Source: Drosophila persimilis (Eukaryota; Arthropoda; Insecta; Diptera; Drosophilidae). From it: DNA of 64,000 bases. Shown piece after piece: positions 35,301 to 47,300 of this stretch. Position 1 is the stretch's first letter. The number at the start of each line of letters is the position of its first letter. A program made the position numbers and the translations under genes. Where the stretch lies: NCBI RefSeq assembly GCF_003286085.1, contig NW_020825317.1:744001-808000 (forward strand). Reading direction: 5' to 3'. A model generated the notes under the pieces. The model saw only the letters and a list, made by a program, of their open reading frames with translations, was not told the DNA's origin and searched no databases.

Positions 35301-38300
35301 AGTTGGCATGATTGATTTGCGGAGGTCCCGAAATAATTCCGTTAATGTCGACCGGACAGATCAAACTGCGGCTCTAGTATTATTTCTGCAAACAAGGTGC
35401 CACACCAAAGTGGATTAAGCTGTGAAATCTTCTGGAGATTGATTGATGTCCAGCAGGAGCAGCAGAAATTACAGGATGAGCACCAGGAAACAAAGCGGGA
35501 GGTACTTTAGAAAACTGCGAGCAGCCAAGGCCAAATCAACGTCCAAACAAAGCTGCTGCAATTTTTAAGGGAGTCCAAAGAGTAACGTTTATTGTACATT
35601 TATGGATTGTTTTCTTATAGTCATTAATATATAATTTATATTATATAATTTAAAATGGTGAACTCTTCACAATTCAAACCAAAAATTTATATTTTTATGC
35701 TCATCAGCTGCTTTGGCGGATGGTAGATGGTGGATGGTGCGAGTGTAAATCGGGGGTTCACATCCGTCATAAAAAATCCCACCGTTCCCCCGGGATGTGT
35801 TTAGTGTGCATAGTCTATAATAGGCTATTTGCACTGACTTGAGTTACCTATCGATAGTTAAGCTAATTCAATAATAGGCTCTGCACACTGAGCCCATCCC
35901 GGAGGAACGGTGGGATTTTTTGATGGATGTGAAACTCCGATTCACACGGGCATTATCCACCATCCGTCAAAAATAGCTGATGCCGACAAGTACACAATAG
36001 TTTTGCGCGGAAGATTTATAAATTTTTTTTTCTTAAAATGGATAATGAAATCAATTATCTTGGTTGTGGTTCAACAGCAAAATATTTTTTTGCATCAACT
36101 AATAATGTTGTTGCAAATGAATGATGATGAAGATGATGAATTTAACTTTGACGAGGATGAGATGATTTACTGGGCATCTGCCCTAAAAAACAGAAGCCAG
36201 GAAGGTTGTGGTCGTTTGTGAGTACTTCTTCTACTAACTTCCACCAAAGTTTAAAGTGTAAGGACATATTGTATGTTTTTACAAGCGGTTCGGGACATTT
36301 TGGGAGAAAGATGTACCTGAAAACAACGAGGAGTTTGTCAAAGAGAGTTTTCGAATAGAGAGGCCGTGCTTTGAGATTTTAGTTAATCGGCTGCAATTGC
36401 TTGGGAAGAAGGATACAAACTGCCGAGCTGCAATCGCAGCACATCGCCATTGCACTACACCCGTTGGGCTCGTCCTTTGAGTACAGAACAGTTGGCAGGC
36501 TTTTCGGTGTGGCTCCAAACGGTGAGTGCAATATCCTGAACGAGTTCTGCAGAGCACTTATCGGCGAGTTTTTGGAGGATTACATTTCGCCCAATTACCT
36601 AACATCCGAAAAAATTGATGAGTTCGTGAAGGGATTCCAGGCAATTGGGTTTCCTCAGAGCCTAGGTGCAATTGGTAAGAAATCAATAGGAACTTCCGTA
36701 ATATATTTACATAAAAACTGGTTTTTAAACTTCCTTTTTATTCTAGATGGATGCCACATCGAAATAAAACTACCAGCAGCTGAGGCAGTGGACCACCATA
36801 ACTATAAGGGCTGCTATTACACAGTCTTGTTTGCCCTTTTTATCAAGTTGGTTGAATGTCAGAAATTATTTAAATTCGATTCTTTTTAGATACAGATTTA
36901 CATATGTAAATATCGGGTCCGCAGGAAGGTGCAATGACTCGATGATATACCAGAAGACAAGCCTTGCAAAGCGTATCGAAGCATCGGCATTAGTTCCAGA
37001 GAAAGCGAAGGAAATATGCGGAGTAAACCTCCCTGTAATGCTTATGCTTACTGCCAGATGTCGATTAGCAGGTTCTCTAGTGCAGCGGTCAATTTCAACC
37101 TGCTGCCAGCTGTTCTCGTATATGCTACATTGTGTATTAATGTTACATATTATAATCGAATTAATAAATAACAAATATATATATCAAACGTACCACTGCT
37201 GGAGGAATTTTCTGATGATTCTTCGATTTTTTATTTATTTATAAACTTTACGCTATTTTGTTCTGTCTTCTGCTGCTGTTATTGCTGTTGTTTTTTGTTA
37301 ATTTTGTCACAATCACTGTTTACCTTTACGCAGTGAATACCATTTTTTTCGTTGTGAAGGAAAATTATTCAGAGTTGCATTTGAAAACAATGGACTAACT
37401 ATCGCGTAGAAACGTGCGGTTTAGGAACATCAAAATTGGATGGGGGAACTAACTGGGACATTTTCGGAACGGCAAAACCTTAATGACCATCCCCGAAATG
37501 GATGGTGGATGGTCGTCAGTGTGAATAGCCTATTGGCGCTACATTTTAAAACTATCGGCTAAATGTCGCATAGAAACGTGCGGTTTAGGAACATCCCAGA
37601 TGGATGGTGGAACAACTGGGACATTGTCGGAACGGTAAAACCGTACGGACCATCCCAGAAATGGATGGTTAATTATTAAAATAGTTGACTTACTGATAAA
37701 ATTAGTTTAAAGTATTTTTTATAGGATTATATGCCTATTTTCATTTTTTTCTCTCAACCATCATTTTTACGCATTCATAATTTAACTATTAGTTAGAGGT
37801 TAGAAGCGGCTTCCCACGTATTTTTATACGTATACAAATTAAAATTTTGAGGAGATGGTGTACTTACCATACATTTTTCCCTCGTCCGACAAAATAATTT
37901 TTCTACGTCCACATGGTGGATATATAGATAATGCCTCTTGAAAGCTCTGTTCAATATCTGGACTCCAAACGCCCTCAGCATCGGCAGACGATAAATCCTT
38001 TTCATCCTGTCAAACAAACATAATAAGATATGGTTACGAATAAAATGTTGGGACCATCAGATCTCATTAATGATTTCAAGAACGGTCATGTACTGGTTTC
38101 CACTTGGTCAATGTACAATTGGTTAATATTCTTTATTTTAGCCATTAATAGAGATGACAAGTAAAGATTTCAGAGGATGAAAAATCGAGAAAATCTGGGG
38201 CTTTTTAAACGACTTCTCTCCTTACTCACAATTGCAAAAATTTCCAGACTCAATAAAAATTTCACTTTTTGTTGTCAAAATGACGAGAGTTGAGCACAGC

Positions 38301-41300
38301 TCTCACATCTGACGAGAGGACACGGAAATAAATGGATTTGAAAATGATGTAGAGTTGAAACAATTACAAAATATCAAACCTGTAACCATCAAATAGCCAA
38401 ATGGTCGTTTCTTCAAATGGAGCTTTTTAATATATCGTAAGGAAAAATGTCTCCCAACTTTTGGGTTTCTCTCAGAATTTTGTTGACTTAGCTAGTAACT
38501 CTTGCCAGCGGGCAGCGAAAATTTTGAAAATTTAAGTTTATTAAGACGTACCTGACGTCTATTATGTCGCAGGACAGATTAAACCCTTTGGCTGTCTTAT
38601 CTATCTATCTATTGTAATCACAAACTTGATTAAAAATGTATTTTTTAAATCCTACAAATTCTTATCGCCCTCGTCTGTACGCACAGGACGTCAAAACACC
38701 TAAAGCCGGCGCTGCTTCAATATCATATTATTTTCTTGTTGTAAATTATGTGAGGGGTTTAATTTGGGTTCTTACATCGCTCATATCACCAACATCCAAG
38801 TTTTTACTATCCACCATACTTCCATTTGTGTCTGCCGAACCTAGTGCACCTGGAGGACCGGCATTCACTGGGGTCCACGGAGATGGTATGGTGCCGGGTC
38901 CGACTGTAATGGAAAAATAGTTGAAATCAACAATTTATTACTGGAAAAAATAGCTACTAAACAATTTATTGTTTGTATATAATTAAGTTTTTCTTTAACC
39001 TGTCGACCAAATAAAATATTTTATGCTCTCTGCTTTAGCCAGTACTCAAGTACTTCAGTACATGTATCACTGAATTTATTTTATTTATTAAGATAAAGAT
39101 CTGTCATCCGTCCAAGTTAAAGACGGACCCACAATATATGTATATTCAAGCTGATCACGGAAATCAACCTAGTTGGATAAAGTCCCTTAAAAAAAACACA
39201 AAAGCAATATACAAATGCCGATAGCACCGAACTCACCAGATAATGCCTTGAATTCCTCAAGGGAATCCAAGTGGTTAGAGAACGGCGCCAACTTAAAGCC
39301 GTTTTCTTAATTTAAAAAAAACTTGTAATTAGAAGTTATATATTTCAATTATTTCCAATTCTTATAAATATATGTATAATTCAACTGTGGAGTTTTTTTG
39401 GCGGTTATTAAGAGATACCATTTCGCTAAAACGCATGTGACATTATGGGGTTTTTTTTTTTTTTTTGGTCCTGCTTTATTATGGCTATCAGCATTTTTAG
39501 GATTGTGCGGATAATCGAGGCAAGAAATTTTGATAAAATTTCTTTTTTCACAGAGATAGAATTTACACACACAGAACAGGGAAACCAGAACGCGTCTGTT
39601 TAGGGGAAACTCGTTTCTTAAACTGAATTTCCACTAATTTTTGTTATTTGTTTGGCCCGCTCGTTTGCCTTGGTCTATTCCTGTTCCTGCTCACCCCATA
39701 TTGCTAAAGAGTACAAGGGATGGTTCTGGTTTTCTGTGAAACACAAAATAGGATGCAGCGCACATTTAAGGGAAGGGAATGCCGTCAAAATGCCGAGTGT
39801 GACGGCAACTGCGTGAACACATAGTTGATATTGGGAAGGAAGCAAATGCCAAGCAAAACGGATGGCATGACTTCAAAAAGTTTTCGGTTAGAAGCCACCA
39901 ACGATCTATCGATCGGGGAATAAGCATACCCGACACGACTCTATTCATATCCCAACTGTACTCCTTTGGCTCTACTATCTACCAAAACACCAAGTTCATA
40001 ATCTCTTGACGGCAAAGCAAAGGAAACTATTTAAAGCATATTGCACGGCACTACCAGAAGTTAGGGGTTGCTTCCTGTTTCTCACTTTAGGGGTGACTGC
40101 CATTTTCCATAATCTTGCAAAGACCTCAATATAATTTCCAATTGGAATTTAAGGCTCGGACTGGACCTCAGACAGCCTATACTGGCAATGCCATTAAACT
40201 TGACTGAAAGACATGGGTTTAGAGAGCGACACAACGAAATATGTATTTTCTTCTTGGTGGTTAATTGGTTCACCAACACACACCGCAGTCAATTCCAGTA
40301 GATTGAAAGTACAATTCTACTACCAGTTAGACTAACAAAGCAAATGACAGCATATACTCCCCTCGCTCGCACTGCCAACTTTACCCATTACGACTTTATT
40401 GCTGCTCACAGCAACCGACCACTTCCAAACGAACCTGCTTGATGGCTCTACTCTGCGAGATTCTGGTGCTCACACAGAATCAGTTAAGAAAACTGCACAC
40501 CTTAATATAATTAATCAGAACGAAAATAACATACATACATAAATGGGCATTTCCTCAGTCACTCACACGACTGTCGGAAGCAAAAAAAAATTTAAATGTT
40601 AAATAAATCAAAGGAATTAAGTTTTTTACACTTTACCACTAATCATTTTTTGCAGTATTTTGAGAGTACTCAACAATGGTAAACAAAATTGAGAGCCTCC
40701 GGTTTTTATCTTTTGAGATAAAAGCCACAAAAGAGCGGTCACTCACGTGACTTCAAATAGACATGGATTTGGACATCAATGCTAATATCCGGCAAACTCT
40801 TCGAATTGTGTGGCAATTTTGAACATTAAATATTTTTTATAGAAATAAGAAATATGAAGCTACATATATAATAAGACTTATGATTTTTAAAAATTTGGCC
40901 TGTCCTTTTTTGCGAAGGATTCTTCTGGGTCACTCAAGCGACATTTTTTCCAATGCAGTTTTGTGTGCAGTTATATATATAATAATAGTCACTACATAAA
41001 TAAATAAAAATATATATGTATATGTACATAATTAATTAATATAACATATTGGAGAATAAGCGGTGCGCGCTATTTTTATTTATCTATCATATTCTCTCTT
41101 TCTTTTTAACTTGCTCTCGACTTCTATTGTATTCTCTCGCAACTTTATTCTGTACTTTGGGGAATTTGTTATACCCGATATTCAAAATGAGTATTGGGGT
41201 ATATTAGATTTTTGGAGAAAATGGATGTATGTAACGTCCAGAAGGAATCGTTTTCGACCCCATAAAGTATATATATTCTTGATCAGCATCAATAGCCGAG

Positions 41301-44300
41301 TCGATTGAGCCCTGTCTGTCTGTCCGTCCGTCCGTCCGTCCCATAAGAGCTAGAGAAACGACATTTTATATCTGGACTTCTGTGATACGTCACTATTACA
41401 AGTATATTTCAAAACTTTGCCCCACCCCCTTCCGCCCCCATAAAGGACGAAAATCCGTTGCATCCACAATATTGCAGATTCGAGAAAACTAAAAACGCAG
41501 AATCATAGATAATGACCACATCTATCAGATTGCTGAATCTGGATCAGATCGGATCATTTTTGTAACCAAAAGGAACCAATCTATTTTCAGTGGCTACGCA
41601 GCGCCCGACGACACGTTCAGACTGATTTTCTGTCTCTCTCGCACGCATTCTTTGTCGTGTCGCTTAATATTAGCGGCGTCTGCCGGAGGAGAGCCATACT
41701 GACTTAGTATCGGGTATAAATGTAGAGTTGCGGTGTCCGCAGCAACTCACAACGTTCCCCCTGGTTTTTATTAATATTTTGTTGATCCATCTAAATTTTA
41801 ATTGAAAAAAAGCTAACAATAACTAAGCAACAATACTTTTTTTTTTTAGAAGGATTTGCACTTGCGGTCACTCACACGAAAAACTTTCGCAATGTAAAAA
41901 AATTTTATTTTAAATATTTTATACTGATTGTTGAACCAATCTTAAGGAAACTACAAATCTGTCAACTATTATCATTAAATGCCAAAGTTTTGACAACTTA
42001 TGCTGTTTTTCGGTCACTCACGCGACAAAACAAGATCAGATTAAAGATTAGCCCAAATACGGTTAATTCGTGCTCTGTTGTCTCTCTTTGTAATTTTTAC
42101 CGTAACTTCACTTATCTAATTACAATTAAAGAAGATAAGCTCTACGGTAAAATAACGCAAAATGTAGTAAATATTTTAACGAAATAAGCCCACAAAACGT
42201 GCAAGTATGTACATATATACAGTCTCAACTTTTCCTACAATCATTTTTTACATATGTACATATGAACTTTTATTCACTATTTTAACACAAAACGAGGGGG
42301 AACGCTGTGAGTTGCTGCGTACACCGCAACCCTACAGTTATACCCGATACTAAGTCAGTATGGCTCTCCTCCGGCAGACGCCGCTAATATTAAGCGACAC
42401 GACAAAGAATGCGTGCGAGAGAGACAGAAAATCAGTCTGAACGTGTCGTCGGGCGCTGCGTAGCCACTGAAAATAGATTGGTTCCTTTTGGTTACAAAAA
42501 TGATCCGATCTGATCCAGATTCAGCAACCTGATAGATATGATCATTATCTATGATTCTGCGTTTTTAGTTTTCTCGTATCTTCAAAATTGTGGATGCCAC
42601 AGATTTGCGTCCTTTGTGGGGGCGGAAGTGGGCGGGGCAAAGTTTTGAAATATACTTGTAGCAGTGACATATCACAGAAGTCTGGATCCAAAACATCGTT
42701 GCTCTAGCTCTTATAGTCTTTGAGCACTAGGCGCTAATAGGGACGGACAGACGGACGGACAGACAGACAGGACTCAATCGACTCGGCTATTGATGCTGAT
42801 CAAGAATATATATACTTTATGGGGTCGGAAACGATTCCTTCTGGACGTTACACACATCCATTTTCACCACAAATATTGATATACCCCAATACTCATTTTG
42901 AGTATCGGGTATAAAAATATAAAATTTCAATACTTATTAATAATGTATAATGGAAAACAGCAAGTTCTGCGGTACTTTTTTTTGCGACTCTTGGTTTTCG
43001 CGGAAATGCCCACATACATACATACATACACATGTAACCTTAAATTAGAATAAAAGATTATATAATGACATTAGTTCTTGTTTGAACAAACCCAAACCAA
43101 TGTGACATCTAGTGACTAGTGGAAAATTATATGCCCCTTGCTAGTACCACTAGGAACGCCAAAATAAATAAATACTTTCTAAAATTAAATAAATAAAATA
43201 ATATATAATAATAATAATAATAATAATAAATAAACAAATTGTCTTCCGATTTTGATTGTAAATGGCACCAGACAAGTTAAAACAGTGAGACAAGATATAA
43301 AAACCTTATGGGAAAAGCAAGCAGTCTGAGCGAGATACCGACAGAATTATAGTTTGAAAGTATAAGTATATTCGGTCGAAAACATCGTTTCGACACAAAT
43401 AGTGCTACAGTTCTTCGAGTGAGATCTATGGAGACGTCGTCGATCAACACTAATTCATCGTTCTATCTTATGCTCTTTCTGACTAGCTGTCTAGATTGTA
43501 CTATCTATATCTTCTTCTTGTCCGGGTCGAATTTCATCGTAACGTACTGCGAAAACGACATGCGCCCATCTCTACTCCCAGCTGATTATGCTGAGGTTGG
43601 GAATTAATAGGGGAATGTGTGTCCTTGTCGCTAGTATTCTATTTCTACCCTTACCAATCGCATTTTTGTTGTCGTTGTTGTATTTCAATTGGATTGTATG
43701 GTATACATTCTACTTTTTATTTTCCTTTTACATATAAACGCTTAGTCACATATGTAAATACATATGCAAGTATGTATGTATGTTTTGTATGAATGTTTGT
43801 TTGAAAGTACATACATATGTATATATGTATGCATGTATGCATGATGAAGCCCCTTCATGTGATTTTGCATAGCTGTGTACTGGGTCCAGAAGACTTAGAT
43901 ATAAAATCCGGACGGGAAAGCGATCTCGGTGGAGCAGTGCACATCTCACTGAAGTTTTGCTATAGAAAAATATATATTTTTATATGTATGCATATGTATG
44001 CATTTACATACATACATATATACATACATATATACATACATATATACATAGATATGTATGTATATATGTATATGCACAGCTGGATTTTGCACTCGGTGAA
44101 ATTCATTACTGCTTGCTGGACTTCAACAATAAATACTTACATACATATGTATATATTTATGTACACACGTATTTATTTATATGAATATTTAAAGTATTAG
44201 TGTATGTATATACACTCCCCGACACTTGAATACGCCATACTAAAATGTACACTTTAGGCACCAATATTACCGGCACAAGCCAAAGAAAACGGTGAATTTG

Positions 44301-47300
44301 AATTTTCCTCAGATCTCTATTCAATTTAGCATAAATTAAAAAAAAATAATAGCAATATTCATCAAAGTAGATTGAGGAAAAAAATTTAATTGACATAACT
44401 CAAATTTCCGCTCCCAAAAAATGCGACACTTGAATACGACATTCACATTCACCGGACATTGAATAAAATCTCAAAAATCAATTCGGGTGTCCTTATTACG
44501 AGAAAAAATTTGGGTTATGGTAAATCCTTTTCAAAGGACGAAAACTCCACAATAAAAGCCTCGAAGGAAGTAGGTCCATCAATAATGAAAATAAGTGATG
44601 AAATTGGTAAAACTAGGTGTGTTCTGAGTGATTTCATAAAGAACGGGTCAAATTATGGCAAAAACATAAAAAACCGAACCAAAATTGCTACTTCCGAGAC
44701 CTCTATGAGATCTCATCTGCGAGCCGCATCTAAAAAGCACGACTAAAACTCGATTTAAAAATCTAAAACTGTACTTTAAGCTAGTGCTAAAATAATAAAA
44801 CATATTTTTTCGAAGACTCCACACCATAAGGGACTGTAATTAATAAAAAACCTCAGCCAACGGACGAAAATTTTGAATAATTTTCAATGTGAATGTCGTA
44901 TTCAAGTGTCGCATTTTTTGGGAGCGGAAATTTGAGTTATGTCAATTAAATTTTTTTCCTCAATCTACTTTGATGAATATTGCTATTATTTTTTTTTAAT
45001 TTATGCTAAATTGAATAGAGATCTGAGGAAAATTCAAATTCACCGTTTTCTTTGGCTTGTGCCGGAAATATTGGTGCCTAAAGTGTACATTTTAGTATGT
45101 CGTATTCAAGTGTCGGGGAGTGTATGTGTGTATGTACATATCTATACGAGTCTGTATGTACATGAGTACATATCCGGATATTCATCTGTTTATGTTCATG
45201 TTCTGGCTCTAGTTAACCCTAATACATATGTACATAAGTGAAAGTGATCACATCCCTCTAGTACTGGCGGTGGCGATTGACCATGCCCGAACTACTGATT
45301 TGGCTGGTTCCTACATGGGTACTTTCCGGACTAACCCTATGGTAAACGAACGCCGAACCACTCAAAGAAGAGACAAAAAATGTTGCTCTGTATACTCTAC
45401 AACCCACCTCGCACCAGCCACCGAACTAGTTCGGTTGGGATGCAACGTCTCACCAATAGACGAAGAAACGAAAAAGCATGAGAGGAAAATGAAGAGAGCA
45501 GGTAGCTAAAAATGATGCTGATCTGCTCTTCTCCATTCCCTTTTCTGTTTTCGGTCGTTGCATTGCTGGAATGTTCTTTGCGTTTGGCGTTTGTGAAAAT
45601 CATTGCTGTGCTGACCAAGTGATTATAATTATTCAATTTTAAACCGTAAGTCAAAGCAAATGTCAAACGGCATTTGCGTAGGCTCAATAAAGTAATATAA
45701 AACAAATATGCAGCCAAACATAATCGTGTTAGCGGAGAAACAGTGTCGTGCAGTGAACTAGAAAAAGTTAAAGGCCGCGAAATAGGAGAGACAATCGACG
45801 AAAATGAAAAAATGGAAAGTGACACTGAAAAATTTAAAGAACTTCTTTGGAGTTTTGATTGGTAGGCGTATTTGCTTTTTGGTTTTTTTGTATGCCTATT
45901 ATATCTGTATTTTATATTTATAGATGCCATAACTGTAGATACGGGGACTGGATCAGCTGAAGTCCAGCTTAGGAAGGCCCTACAGCTGCAAAAAAAAAAC
46001 GTTTTTTCAAAAACAGTACCACCGCGAACAGCAGACCTTAATTAGTAAATTTAAACTAAAATGAAATATATAAAAAAATAAAAATGTAAATATGAAATGA
46101 AATGAAGATTGATAACCTACTTCATGGTTACCCATTTCACTAGCTACTACATGGGTACTCATTTCACTAGCTACTAGACGAGTACCCATATCACTAGTTC
46201 GGGGGTAAACGATGTGGTGTCGCTGGTCCCCATGTCGTAGGACATTGCGGGTCAAAATGAAAATGATGAAAAGCATTCTTAAGGGTTAGTAAAGAAAGTA
46301 CCCTGGTCTTGTAGGGAGTGGTGATATCACCACCTCCGAACTAGTTCCCAGTACTGCTGGGATAGGAATGTTTGTATGTTTTTATTCCCAGTACTCGAAA
46401 ATATTTTAAGTTTTTGTATATGTGCATGCATAATATGCACATACACACATACATACATATTTAGCATCCAGAAGGAATCGTTTCCACCACCATGAAGTTC
46501 CTCTATTTCATAAACAATTTGTGGGTCGTCGTGGTCCCGATATGTTATTCATATCGGCCGGGGCTTGCTTGCCCCAAGTACATACATACATGTATGTATA
46601 TATTCTTGATCAGTATTATATTGGGCAACGACGCATGTGCATATGTACATACATAAGTAATATGTATTTATCACCGTCGCACAGTGGCTCGGCTTCTCAA
46701 AGCACCTTGCAAAAATCATAAGTTTTGAACTAGGCGCTAGTTATCAGACTTCTTAATACTTAAAAGAAATTCTTAAATTTTTGAAATAAATATACAGTCT
46801 CCTGCGTTAAAATTTCCGTAGTTAAAGGTCAAACTCAAATTTTATTTACCTTTGCCATAAAAACCATAATAAAAACGAGGGGGAACGTTGTGAGTTGCTG
46901 CGGACACCGCAACTCTACAGTTATACCCGATACTAAGTCAGTATGGCTCTCCTCCGGCAGACGCCGCTAATATTAAGCGACACGACAAAGAGTGCGTGCG
47001 AGAGAGACAGAAAATCAGTCTGAGCGTGACGTCGGGCGCTGCGAAGCCACTGCAAATTGATTGGTTCCTTTTGGTTACAAAAATGATCCGATCTGATCCA
47101 GATTCAGCAATCTGATAGATGTGGTCATTATCTATAATTCTGCGTTTTTAGTTTTCTCGAATCTGCAATATTGTGGATGCAACAGATTTTCGTCCTTTGG
47201 GGGCGGAAGGGGGTGGGGCGAAATGAGATTGCGTGCGAGAGAGACAGAAAATCAGTTTGAACGTGTCGTCGTGCGCTGCATAGCCACTGCAAATTGATTT

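Noticed and set aside
43746-44200. Tyr/His/Ile-rich ORFs
   Set aside because: Products of TATG/CATA repeats.
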